This document shows positions 48,720 through 59,521 of a stretch of 64,000 nt of DNA, piece after piece (the stretch's first letter is position 1; every line of letters starts with the position of its first letter). A program made the position numbers and the translations under genes. Below the pieces are notes generated by a model, which saw only the letters and a program-made list of their open reading frames with translations, was not told the DNA's origin and did no database searches. Source of the stretch: Mya arenaria (lineage: Eukaryota > Mollusca > Bivalvia > Myida > Myidae); assembly GCF_026914265.1 (NCBI RefSeq), contig NC_069124.1, positions 7,776,213 through 7,840,212 on the forward strand, written 5' to 3'.

Positions 48720-49960
48720 TCCGTCATATTTTACCACCATTATTATCGATGACCATCCCCAACATCATCGTCAGCGTTATTCCTGTCTATGTTAGAGGCG
48801 TCCAAGGTTGGTTTAACCTTTTTCATAAAAGATAAATTGCGTTTCACATGATGTCCCGAATCACTTTCTACACTGATCATAGGTCCTTTTGTTTTCGTTA
48901 CCGTGTATGGTATTGGCTTGATCTGCGTAGTGCACTTAGAAGGTGTCTCATTTTGCAGCAGTATTTTGTCATAAATGTTAATGCGGCGTTCCTTTGCCTT
49001 TATCCTTTTGTCCTCATATTATTTTGAGTGGAATTTGGATTTTTCGTCATTACGCCTTGCAGTTTCGTCTCATCTGATATCTTGTCCTGGTTTGGCGATA
49101 TCCAGTAATCTTGTTGATGATTTCCGCTGAAACAAAAAACAGAACGGCGTTAAACAAGTTGACTTATGTGGCGTCGCTCTATATTGTTTAAAGAAATTGT
49201 ATAATTCCTGTTTCCAGTTTATTCCTTCCACACATAACGATTTGATATATTTCATAAGTGGCTTATTGAAGGACTCTGCTAGAGCATTGGACCGGGGTAA
49301 CCTTAGTGTGGTTCTTCTATGAATAAATCCACAGTATTTTGCATAAGGCCTAAAAAAAAAGTTGTTTGGTTAGGGTTACATCCTATTCAAAAATAGGTAG
49401 GGTAGGTAGGCTTTTTATTTATTTTTTATTAGGCTTTATATAAGAATGTCATTTTCATCGTTGGAGAATGGTGTTAAAGTTATCTTCTATATAAGCAATT
49501 AAGGTTTTAAACTACATATTGAAAAGCAAAAAAAAAAAAAAAGATTTTTTTTTTTTTTTTTTTTAGTTTTTTTAGTTTTTCATATTTTTTTTTCAAACTG
49601 ACTATAAAAACGTTAGGGTCGGCGCCTATTCCGTAGGTAGGGTCGGGTAACCCGAACCAAATGTATTTTTTTTAGGCCTAATCTAAAAAGGCACTTATGT
49701 TAAATGGACTGCCATTATCCGTTTTGATGACAGTAAGTACCCCAAACATATTACTTTGTCCAGCACTGGTATAACTGTGTTTGCCGATACTGATTTAATC
49801 ATTTCTAGATCATTTAATGTCTTTATTTTGTACCATTTTCCATATTTGGTTAGCTCATTAGCCTTTCCTATTGTCTTGTTATTAAACGATGCTAATTTTA
49901 CTTTGTCTAATGTCATAGCATTTCGAATAGATTGCAGGCAATGGAAATTCGGATAGATTT
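48720..49960 (-). pseudogene. Gypsy-type integrase remnant split by a MITE
   Basis: The minus strand encodes KVKLASFNNKTIGKANELTK, TVIPVLDKV, TVIKTDNGSPFNISAFLD, then (after the inserted MITE) YAKYCGFIHRRTTLRLP, RSNALAESFNKPLMKY, FFKQYRATPHKST, and a C-terminal tail PIPYTVTKTKGPMISV. TDNG and the later NALAESF provide the second Asp and the Glu of the DDE integrase core; the tail resembles the end of Gypsy/K02A2.6 polyproteins. Stops and slips are frequent, including a TGA near 49070. No reverse transcriptase was recognised upstream; HKAHARKLQKVLADIK and a Cys-rich segment near 50300-50210 may be further debris of the same element. Confidence 0.72.
49347..49678. mobile_element. Harbinger-like MITE in the integrase
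   Basis: A 332-bp insert with inverted ends GGCCTAAAAAAAA and further matching TTTGGTT.GGGTTAC, flanked by TAA on both sides (49344-49346 and 49679-49681). TWA target duplications and G-rich short termini fit PIF/Harbinger elements. The centre contains long A and T runs. Excising it with one TAA restores a continuous integrase reading FLDYAKYCGF, so it landed in a coding sequence. Confidence 0.8.
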
Positions 49961-50199
49961 AATATGTTCGGGGATTAGATATCCTTAGAAACAACAGATG
50001 ACCGTTTTCTAGCTTTATTCATGATAGTATATCTTCCAGAAGTCCCGGGATCAGATTACATGCACATACATATAAAGTGGCTACAGAGACCACAACATTT
50101 ACAACCGTTTAGTTAGCATCGTTTAACCAACTTATACAAAACACTTTGTGAATAAAAATGCAATAATGATAATAACAAATATATATATACACTACCATA

Positions 50200-51650
50200 T
50201 ATGTACACTTCCTGCAGCAGTTGCAAAAAAAGCAATTACCATCCGAAGCAACATATGCATTTCCTTTTATATCAGCAAGAACTTTTTGAAGTTTTCTGGC
50301 GTGAGCCTTATGTGATTGTAATTATCTACATCAGTTAAATTGCTCCCAGACTGTTTTTGTTTCTTACTTTCAGTATTTTAATTGATTTTTTTAGCTTTTC
50401 CAGTGACAGATTTCCTTTGGAATTTCTTGGTTTTTGCTTAATCGACTTACACACTATAGGTTTTATCTTCCAAGCCTAATTATGCATACCTTTGCAGTAT
50501 GTTCCTTTTGCATGGGACAATTCACCTGCCTCAGAATAAGTAGAATTAACACTCTCCTCATTGCTTTGTTTGTCTTTTCAAAGTTCTCGAACATGCCAGT
50601 GGTCCATCATTGTCGGATGAATCCTGTACAGCAATTTCATCGTGTGCTGTATTGTTTATATCCGTTTGAAGAAGCAGGACAAATTACGAACTATCAGAGT
50701 GGATGCCTCATTGCTGCCAATAGTCTCTCTCACATTATAATTTGATGTATTTTCCTCGTGTTTGGTAAAGTTTAAACATTGGTTTCTTTTCCGTTCCTAA
50801 CAATCTCCTCATCTTTAACAAAGAAGAACTTCTTTTTATGAAAGGGTTCATCCATTTCTAAATTCAATTTACAGTAATTATAGAGCTCTGCTGCACTGTT
50901 TTAATTACCTTTACAAATCTTTTTACTTCACCTTCTTTCTTTTTTCGTTTCTTGCCTTTTTCCATTTGGTTCATCTAGAGCATCCTCGACTTTGTGTTTT
51001 GTACCAGAACTCTTCCATTTCCACTCTTTCTCAAGAGATCAACGCTTTCCTCGTTACTGTCTTTTTCCCTTATGACTGTCCCATAGAGCCTCTTTGACAT
51101 TTTTCTTTGCTCTCGACCTCTTTTCTTTTGGTTGTTCATCTAGAGCATCCTCAAATTTGTTTTTAATTCCTGACCTCTTTCCTTTCGGCTGTTCATTTAG
51201 TTCCTGCCCTTCAATGCTTACAGGGATTGGTCTTGTTGGTATGAGTTGTTTTATTTCGAAATTAATTTAATTACCTTCCTGCCAATTATTGCATGATCGA
51301 CTGCTCTGTTTGAAACTTCTATTTCTGCATCACAATCTCCTTTCGAGTGCTTTGAACCGTAAACCTTAACATGGGAAAAAAGCCTTTTTTCTTTGTTAAG
51401 AAGTATTTCCTCCATGTAATGGAGCAGCTCGTGCTTGGTCCCTCATGTCATGTACTTGTTTAAGAAATTGTAGGGACACACAGTCCTCATCAAAGACTTT
51501 TAAAAGGAGTTTCTGCTTTTTATGACACAACTTCAAGCTTTCGGCAGTTACTCTCATTTTTCTTTTCTCTATTTTCTTTAGATTTTCAGGGAAAATAGGA
51601 TGTTTGCAGTTGAAATTTTATTTAATTTATTTAATTAAATAAAACGCTAT
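50200..51650 (-). pseudogene. Lys-rich coding debris, probably retroelement-derived
   Basis: Minus-strand fragments that read as protein but in shifting frames: MRVTAESLKLCHKKQKLLLK (near 51557), MEEILLNKEKRLFSHVK with EIEVSNRAVDHAIIGRK (near 51400-51280), then EGQELNEQPKGKRSG with repeated EDALDEQPK.KR words (51215-50950). The motif DALDE.PK.KR is repeated, and a block at 50930-51050 is duplicated at 51680-51800. Composition is strongly basic. It lies upstream of the integrase on the same strand, so it may be part of the same element, but no family was recognised. Confidence 0.4.
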
Positions 51651-51889
51651 GGAATTTAAAAAAATCAAATCTTTTAACTTCACCTTTCTTTTTTGTTCTT
51701 GCCTTTTCTTTTCAGTTGATATAGAGTATCCTCGCCGTTGTTCTTTTTCCCGAACTCTTCCATTTCCACTGTTCCTCTTGAGGTCAACTTTTTCCTTTTT
51801 ATGTCCTCGGTATGAGTTGTTTTGTTTTGTTTATGTCCACAGAGGTAGAATTTACACAGACGTGAACATGTGCCCCCTCTAGACTGGCT

Positions 51890-52638
51890 GCCTAGCTGGA
51901 CTCATGCTCCTAAGACTCCTAGTACTGGAATCAATAGGCCGTGATCTGGGCTGGTAGGACCTTTGACGACCAGTCATCCTCCAGCCTTCTGGTGATCTCC
52001 AATGCTTATCGGGATTTTGCTGCCTCTTTGCAGGTTGCTGCCTGGAACGGGAATAGTCCCCAGAGGAACGGAGAGAACTCGAACCTGAGCTATGACGCGA
52101 AGAGTCCCTGGGGAATGATGCCTTGTCCCAGGCTCTTTCAGTACTTTGTGTGGTGTTTTCTCCTTGGGAGCAACCTTAGGAGCAACTTTCGGTTGACTAG
52201 TAGCCGTGACATTTCTTACAAAGGCAACGGCTCCTGAGCTTCCTCTGACGGCTCAGCTAACAAAGCTTCCTCCTCTGCCACCACCATCTCTACAAATTCA
52301 CTTTCTGACTCAAGTGTAGCCTCTGCAAAGTTCCTGAGGACCTGCTCAAGGGAAGGGTCCTTCTGAAGACGAATGTCCCTTGAGGGACCAGCCGGCATCT
52401 CACTGACAGGAATCTGTTTGTGGGGGACCTTGCAAATATTCTCATCTACCCACTGATCTGACTGAAACTGCAGATCACAAGCTTCTGCAGCCATGGTCCT
52501 CAACCACAGTCTTTGGTTCTGGCTCTTAGCAATGGCGACCTTCTGCTGCAACAGGGCCTTTTTGATGCTCTGTTGATAGCCCGAAGAGACCTAGTTCCCT
52601 TATTAGGTTCGACTTCTTCTCTTGCTCCAAACTTTCTC
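51890..52638 (-). pseudogene. Acidic/RS-rich gag-like remnant
   Basis: An ATG at 52638 starts MSDFGESLEQEKK; after one slip the frame continues LRAINRASKKALLQQKVAIA, LWLRTMAAEACDLQFQSDQW and an acidic segment ESEFVEMVVAEEEALLAEPS ending at 52216. In another frame the sequence goes on with an Arg/Ser-rich tail (RDSSRHSSGSSSLRSSGDYS, RSYQPRSRPIDSS) to a stop near 51890. Helix-rich start, acidic middle and RS-rich end resemble Gag-like ORFs of DIRS/Ngaro-type retroelements, which is my guess only; no tyrosine recombinase or RT was found beside it. Confidence 0.4.
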
Positions 52639-52714
52639 CAAAGTCAGACATCTGAAAGCAGAGAAAATACTGATTGCCCTTTGACCCACGTTACAGAATA
52701 AAAGGGAGCTACCC

Positions 52715-52900
52715 CTGCGAGAATTTCTAGAACTGTTCTTGAACAAATTCTTCAACTTGTTCTAAAACATTTCAAGAGCATTAAATGGCAGTTCAAGAAC
52801 TAACCCATTTCTAGAACTTCAAGAACAGTTATTGAAGATGTTCATGTGTTCTTGAACATGTTCAGGAACAGTTCTTGAACTTGTTTAAGAACAATTTATT
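52715..52900. repeat. GTTCTTGAAC palindrome cluster
   Basis: Within about 190 bases TTCNNGAA occurs at least seven times (TTCTAGAA, TTCTTGAA, TTCAAGAA forms), often as GTTCTTGAAC. Such spacing of TTC/GAA half-sites mimics heat-shock elements, but simple repetition of a 10-mer palindrome explains it equally well. Confidence 0.6.
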
Positions 52901-53216
52901 AACTTCTTAGCTTCTGACTAGTAGTCCAGACAGAAATTGTTAACAAAAGAACAGACTGATGGACAACAAATGTATCTAACTGCACGAAACAAACTCAATT
53001 GAGTAATGTACCATGGTGAACATAAAATGTGGTATATATAACATATAATAAAATTCAAGCACTTTTCAAGGACAATTTTATAATGTTTTCATGGAAAAAT
53101 CCACCAGGTTGGGAAAGGGAAACTGTGTTAGAATACAAGTGTTTCTGTCAAGTTTTTATGAATCTTAATTCTTATTTTTTTTCTTTTTAGTCTCTTCGCA
53201 GAACTTTTGCAAATTT

Positions 53217-53720
53217 TCATTTTTTTATGAAAGTTTCTTTGTCATAAAGTGGGTATTTGCTGACTACACAACTTTCCAGCTGTTGGAACTGGTTTTGGTT
53301 CAGCTGGGGTTTAACCTCGTCTATACATTTGATAGTCCTTTTCCCAGTCCTTGTCCCAGAACAGAGTTCTTCACTGGTGAATAAGTGTAAACACACATTT
53401 TTGAATTTATTGTGTACCCCTACACCCTTGGCAACAACAGCTTCCACATCTATTTCAACAGTTATGTCTTGTTCCACAGTCTTGTTCACAGTCTTGGTTT
53501 GTTCAACAGCCTGTTCTAGTTCCACAATGGCGACTGGTTTCACCACTGTGACGACTTGTTTCACAAGACTCTCAGCAGAACTTTCGTTTAATAATGGCCC
53601 TGTCCTGCTTGTTTTTTTCTAATTCTAAGATGCATTCCTCCAATTTCCTATACTTCCTTCTTAAGCTTCGGACATCTTCCTCCAAGCGATTAATTTTCTC
53701 TTTGGAAACAAATTTGAATA
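53217..53720 (-). CDS. Coiled coil plus BEN-domain exon
   Basis: The minus-strand exon opens after an acceptor (TTTTAACAG at 53721) and encodes a coiled coil, KFVSKEKINRLEEDVRSLRR then KYRKLEECILELE. After an A7 tract near 53611 the frame changes by one base to LLNESSAESLVKQVVTVVKP, a Val/Glu/Thr-rich linker, and a C-terminal segment NVCLHLFTSEELCSGTRTGK with KPQLNQNQFQQLESCVVSKY, ending KKTGA at 53217. The last part matches the BEN domain pattern (LFT.EEL...G...KP.L......L...V...YP), a DNA-binding module found in chromatin proteins and in viral and transposon proteins. The homopolymer slip either kills the gene or is a sequencing error. Upstream exons are probably those near 54.6-54.9 kb. 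Confidence 0.55.
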
Positions 53721-54335
53721 CTGTTAAAATGACAATTTTTGTATATTGAATTGAAATTAAACAATTCTTAAAGTTTTGATTATTAAGAGGTAAGTAAAGA
53801 GTGTATAGTAAAAACTAAGGGGAAGCTGCAAATGTATAATTGTTGATGATGGAAAAGAAATGAAGAAAAACGTGCGTAATTGAACTGTAGTCATTGGTTT
53901 AAACAAATTGATGTGAAAAAGGTTGTTGCTGAATGATTTGAACTGATGTATGTGTGTTAGTTTGCATGCAATATAAACCATTACTTAAATGACTGAAGTG
54001 TTCATGCTTAAGCCAAAAAATAACAATTATAATAATGTAGTGATAGCAAATGAAGGAAACCAGATGATGTTGCACTATTATGAACATTATGTAATAGAGA
54101 AATACAACAGAAGAAAGAAGAAGTTGAAATTACTTTTGTTTTGAAGTTTATTAACATGAGAAATGGAAACATATGATGAAGCAGTTACATGACATGATTA
54201 TAGGTATGCAATACAATCCAAAATGGCAATAATGTTAAAGTTTTGTATTGTTGATAAAAAGATAAGAATAATGGGTTTCTGTGCAGTGTTTATGAGAACT
54301 ATCATAATGGTGTTTGGTCAGAATGCTAGTGATTT

Positions 54336-54556
54336 ATATGTTATGGAAGAGTCCACGAGCATTGATAAGTAACAATGCTGTGAAGAACTGGTTTAGGGCT
54401 TGATCTGTTGCCATAGCTTGCAGGTCGGGCAATTCACAAATAAGCTGCAATTTAGTGTGAAACTGTTTTCTTATTCCCTATGCATGAAATGTTTGTTTTT
54501 GAGAACAAATTGCTTGACTGAAGAATGCTTGTTTTGTAAAAACTGTCCTATGAACA
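54336..54556 (-). pseudogene. Decayed tandem duplicate of the Cys exon
   Basis: Matches 54637-54857 at an offset of 301 bases (for example AGCATTGAT, AGCAATGCTGT, GAACTGGT, AGGGCT). It lacks an open frame and has lost the Cys region. It indicates a local duplication of the exon followed by decay of one copy. Confidence 0.6.
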
Positions 54557-54595
54557 TTTATATATGGTTAGAGCTGTAAAGTGTAGTAGATTTGT

Positions 54596-54897
54596 TCAAC
54601 GATCATGTTTGCGTTTTGTCGACATGATGGTTAGTTTTCCATTAAGGAAGAGGCAACGAGCATTGATTGGTAGCAATGCTGTTAGGAACTGGTACAGGGC
54701 TGGATCTTCTCCCATGGTTTTTAGGTCTGGCATTTCACATAAAAGCTTTAGATCAGTGTGGAACATTTTTATCATTTCATTGGATCCATCACTTCTTTTT
54801 AGCACTACTTGTGCGGCATTGAAGAATGTTTGTCTTGTTAAGGACTTGCCTTTGCATGTGGGACAACTGTCATCTTCTAGCTTTTTGTTGCGACATT
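54596..54897 (-). CDS. Cys-containing exon of unknown gene
   Basis: Acceptor TTTTCAG at 54898, then CRNKKLEDDSCPTCKGKSLT, TFFNAAQVVLKRSDGSNEMI, LKLLCEMPDLKTMGEDPALY, ending STKRKHDR and TGA at 54596. The Cys pair CPTC with the preceding Cys could be part of a zinc site. Sense-like composition and a clean acceptor support coding. Not recognised. It ends with its own stop, so it is a terminal exon, either of a separate gene or of an alternative form of the BEN gene below. Confidence 0.45.
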
Positions 54898-54959
54898 CTG
54901 AAAATTTTAAACAATCATTAACCATTATGTGTACAATGTTTTTAAAACTGTCTATAGTT

Positions 54960-56010
54960 TATTAAAAATGATATGAGTTTTATAATGTTATATTTGACAT
55001 GAATGTTTATAGTTCTGTGATTTTGTTAATTGCAATATAGAAATTGGTGTTCTAACAGACGACAAGAGAATGAGCTGCTATCGTAAAAGGAATGAAAGAA
55101 CAACTTTTTATTGAAATGGGCAAGATTTTGATATTTTTCATGAATATTTATGATATTTTTCACGAATATTTGTTATGGAGATATTATATATTATGGATTG
55201 TAAACCAAGTTCAGCCTTAATATTGACCTTACATTAAGTGCTTAAGTATAATAATTTAAAAATGATAAGGCAATTTCGAAATAAATGTGTATGTAAGGGT
55301 CTTGATAAGCATGTTTTAATTATTTTTGAACAAAATATAACTTGCCCCAATATGAAGTCAGGGTGTAACCTTGGTTTTAAAAAGTTTTATGTATAGATAG
55401 GTTACTTAAAAACTGCATTTGATTTGAGATACATTTTTTTATCCTAATTCTCACTTTTAAATTGTTTAGCAATTGCATAAAACAGCTCTAAAAGACAGCC
55501 TTGCGCTAAACTTTTGATTTGTTTAATTTCTTAAAACAATCGGTAAGGCCACACCAAATTGATAACTTGTTCATCGTTTTTTTTTCAAAAATTAATGGGG
55601 TGAGCGAGCGAAATAATAATAAAAAAATATTTGTTTTGCATTTAGCAAAAAAGAGGAGCGAGCAAAGAGCAAACAAATACATATAGTCATTTTACTCACT
55701 TTTGATCACATTTTATTCACTGATTGACTAAACAATGATATTGTAAATAGTACAAGAATAACATCCAGTAAAAGAATGATAACACTAAAAGATAATTCTA
55801 TACAAATATTAGTTTTGAGATCAAACAAATGCTATGTGAGATCAAGCAAATGCATTTCTTTAAACTATTTCATAAATGAGATAACTCAAAACCACAGTTT
55901 TCCAGTTTTTAAAAAAGTTTTTTTTCAAAATACCGTATGCATGGTGACCGTAACGACACGTGTTAAATTACTTTAACACTCAATGAATGAGACAAGTATT
56001 AGCACCCGTG
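54960..56010. other. No gene seen
   Basis: AT-rich, no coding motif. It ends where the TIR-bounded element begins. Confidence 0.5.
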
Positions 56011-56619
56011 GTACCCTTATGAAAATACGCTCTTTCAATAAGATCGTACGAGCTCGCGACAAGCTCGTTACGACCTTGCACAATCTTAATTTCCCCTGTT
56101 GCTTGCTCGTACAAGCTTGTATGAGATCGCGCAAGGTTTTGACAAGAGCAAGCTCGTGCGAGCTTGCTATCTTTACGAGCTTGCACGAGCTTGGACCACA
56201 AATTATATTATATGGAGCAAGCTATGAGAACTTAGAAATTTTAACAAACTCTGAAAAAAGACTAAGTCCATAAAATATCAGAAAAATCACCAAATGTCAC
56301 ATTGATGCACATTGTAAATGTAAAACATAACTTAAGTACAAGGACATAATTTTTTTATTTAATTATATATATTTATAATTATTTATGATTACTGAATAAT
56401 AATATCTCTTATAATCATCATCATAAGTGTTGAATACTAAGCACGTATTAAACATATTATACATGTATGAATATCATTAATAATAACACTCAAAAAACAA
56501 CAGTTAATTTAACCAACAAAAAGATCCAACAAGTACTAGCAATGGGAATCCAACCAATATGACCTGACAACCTACAGTAGAAGTTCAATCATCACTTCAT
56601 CACTTCATTTTGGTCAAAT

Positions 56620-56990
56620 CAGGCACAAGTAGATATCCATCCATTAAATGCAGTCCAACCAACACTTGTGCTTCCATTAAATATTGTTCAACCAAAACTT
56701 GTAAATCAACTGATTATAGCTGTCCAAACAACAATAACTGTCTATCCAACAGTGATTCAAATAACACTAGTTGTCCATCACACATTCTGTCCAACAAGCA
56801 GTCCAAACAACACTGGTGGTCCAACCAACACTTCCGGTCCAACCATTTATAATTGTTCAATCAACACGTATGGTCCATCCAATATAGCGGCCCAGTAAGC
56901 AATAGATGCCCAACCAACATTAGTGTTTCAACAGGCACTAGCTGTCCATCACGTTGCTACCAATCTAGCAGTCCAACCAATTGTAGTGAT
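56620..56990. repeat. Degenerate GTCCAACCAACACT minisatellite
   Basis: The word GTCCAACCAACACT(A/T)GTG recurs with variation every 20-30 bases for about 370 bases. Open frames here (Thr/Asn/Cys- or Val/Pro-rich) are artefacts of this repetition. Confidence 0.7.
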
Positions 56991-57427
56991 GTTCTTCATT
57001 GAAAGCAATGATCTCAGAAGATAACATCAGCATATTTGAATAATATCTGTAAAGAAAGGAATGGAACATAAAAGTATATTTTTTATAAAAAAAGTAAATA
57101 ACTCTCAGACTTATTTATGGATGGGGTTTAAGACAATCTGGACAATTTAAGTGCAGGCCTGGGTGTATGTGACTAGTCCTGTGGCCATCATAATATTTAA
57201 ACATAACTAACTAGTAACAAATTATTCAGAAGACTACACAGGTGACAGCATGACATAATTGCTCTTTCTAAGTAAAATGTTTATTACATAGTAATAAAAT
57301 ACACAAAGCATTATAAATATCATACCTTATATTGATGAGGATTTATATATGTTCATTCATAAGACTTATTAGTTATACCTGGTCATGTACATACAGATTC
57401 CTTATAATAGATTTTGATGGTCAGATA

Positions 57428-57504
57428 GTAAAACAGACTAATGTATTATTTGTATTGATTTTCAAGTAAAACAGACTAATGTATTATTTGTATTGATTTT
57501 CAAA
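57428..57504. repeat. Perfect 38-bp tandem duplication
   Basis: The block starting GTAAAACAGACTAATG occurs twice in immediate succession without differences, a recent slippage-type duplication. Confidence 0.85.
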
Positions 57505-57777
57505 CAAATATTTTTAGAATAGATGATAATTATTTGTTGTTAATAATACTCCAATAAGAAAAGTACCGCAGTCTTTTCTGAACCATCTACCCCACCCACC
57601 AGAACTAAGTGTCCAGGTAAACAGTCAAGCGATTTATAGCTCAAATAACAAATGTCATTCAAATAATATCACAATAATGTAATAAAAATTCATTAAAATG
57701 ACAAATCTAATATAAATAAATAAATTATAACAAACCTGGAATGATAATTAGTCCGCTGTTATTGTACTTCGTTATAA

Positions 57778-57830
57778 CCCGGAAATAAACCGGAAGTCAC
57801 CCTGGACCGCAAAGGATTATGGTCTATTGG
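57778..57830 (+). promoter_or_regulatory. Probable promoter with paired ETS-type sites
   Basis: Contains CCGGAAAT and ACCGGAAGTCACC 13 bases apart, good ETS-family motifs, in a locally GC-richer patch directly upstream of a donor site (AAAG|GTAAGT at 57895-57896). This is the composition expected of a TATA-less promoter for the spliced unit that follows. No experimental or TATA support. Confidence 0.4.
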
Positions 57831-59257
57831 AAAGTCGAAAATGTTTGTCGAAATAATGCGCCAAATAAACTGAAGTGTTGTTTCGTTTATTAAAGGTAAG
57901 TTCAAGCAAAGTTTGGGGTATAATTCAATTACATTTATAAGGATCTTTTACGCTAACATTATTGTTTAAAATAACATAGCAACATTTTAAAGTAATGAAC
58001 AAATATGTTTTGTTGTAATACATTTTCGCGACAAACGTACGAAATACGTTTTTGTAGAAACACAGTTAAATGAATGTTTGTGACTAGCGTACAGCTAATA
58101 CTTCATTGTTATATATTTTAACAGCTATTATATTTGTTACTTAATGTAAGTAGGCTATTTTTGTCTAAAAAAAGAATCAATTGCCATAAATGTCCGGCAG
58201 CGATGCAAAAGTGGGTGGGAAGGTCAAAAACTAAAACGTTTAAAAAGTCCTTATATAGTTTTGAGGAACGATCTTTTAGGGGAGTGAAACATCTATTATT
58301 GGCAACATGTTTTGGTGTAGTAAGTTATAGTTAAGTGTCTGAAATGTTGTTTCGTCTATTTTAGCCGGCCTAAGTGAGCTAACAAAGAAATCATCAGTCC
58401 ACAAAAGAATCAACCAGGGAAGGAGAAAAACATTCAAAGCTGCAAATTGCCAAATCCATCAGTGAGTAGACTATTTTTAAAGCACATGGTAAGATTTCCA
58501 TGTTGCAATGGATAAATGGGTATGAATCATGCTAGTGAAATATTGAACCTCAAAACTAAGTAGAAATTGATTTTTTTTAACATTTTAAAGTTTGGTCCTT
58601 CAATGGGCTTTTGCATCACTGCTGACCCTTGACCTTTTAAAAAACCACTATGCAAGCAAATTATGGTTTTGTGTCTGAAATGTTGTTTCGTCTATTTTAG
58701 CCGGCCTAAAGGAGCTAACAAAAAAAATCATCAGTCCATAAAAGAATCAACCAGTGAAGGAGAAAAACATTCAAAGCTGTAAATTGCCAAATCCATCAGT
58801 GAGTATATAGACTATTTTTCAATTCCCATGGTAAGATTTTCATTCTGATTTTGAAAACAATATGGTGAATGTGTGGAGTGGATTTTATTTGTAACGGACA
58901 AACACTTATAAAAATATTTTTTTAAAATAAGACTCAATAAATTTGAGCACTTTAGTTTGAACAAATACAATAATCTATCATTAATTTATATACCTGCGAC
59001 ATTGAAATCTTAATTCGCACTGATTTGATAACCAACTGGCCGTTAGTTATTGGAAAATATTGGCAGTACAAATAAAAAAAGAAATATTTTTCAGGTTGGA
59101 AGATGGATGTCAAAGTCTCAGACAAAAGCTTCCAGAGTTGAGGAGAGAACACTTCAACAAAAACAAGCACGAGAAGAATGACTGCAAAAAAGTTTTTCGC
59201 AGATTCATTTCCTTATCAAGTGTATTTAAGGAAAATGGACCTGTCTACAGAGACTAG
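57831..59257 (+). CDS. Small spliced gene of unknown function
   Basis: Inferred exons: first exon ending 57895, 58365-58461, and 59095-59257. Exons 2 and 3 join in phase (CA|G) to give GLSELTKKSSVHKRINQGRR, KTFKAANCQIHQLEDGCQSL, RQKLPELRREHFNKNKHEKN and a C-terminus FISLSSVFKENGPVYRD before TAG. The product is short, basic and unrecognised. The first exon has an in-frame TGA and no later ATG, so the start codon is not explained; an unseen exon or a non-coding transcript are possible. An extra copy of exon 2 lies at 58701-58798. The unit sits entirely inside the TIR-bounded element. Confidence 0.35.
58701..58798 (+). pseudogene. Tandem duplicate of exon 2
   Basis: Nearly identical to 58365-58461 including the TCTATTTTAG acceptor and the GTGAGT donor, offset 336 bases. 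One extra A in an A-run shifts the frame to a stop (GLKELTKKIISP then TAA), so inclusion would truncate the product. The duplicated block starts upstream of the exon at GTGTCTGAAATG. Confidence 0.7.
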
Positions 59258-59387
59258 ATGTAAATTGTCAAGGACTGCAATGAGCAATTCAATGACTCCT
59301 TTCTAATTGTGTCAAGTGTCATAAAAAATTAAAACTGTTATAAATGGACGTGTAGTAATGATGAAATTATTACCCTGTTTGCGAATA

Positions 59388-59521
59388 ACATTAACTATTC
59401 ATGAACTTAGTTCATGAATGACATTTTGAAAAAATCATGTTCATGAACTGTCAAGTTCATTAACTAAGTGGGAGTTCATGAACATGATTTGTCCAAATTG
59501 TCATTCATGAATAGTTTATGT
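59388..59521. repeat. Foldback with GTTCATGAAC cores
   Basis: Two arms of about 48 bases (left with a 13-base insertion) are inverted copies, both containing CTATTCATGAA and ATCATGTTCATGAAC, around a 26-base loop. It can form a long hairpin. It lies between the small spliced gene and the right palindrome cluster. Confidence 0.7.

Noticed and set aside
49500..49570. Poly-A/poly-T runs as a retroposon tail
   Set aside because: They lie inside the Harbinger-like MITE, not at an element end.
56610..56898. Thr/Asn/Cys-rich 76-80 codon frames
   Set aside because: Products of the degenerate GTCCAACCAACACT minisatellite.
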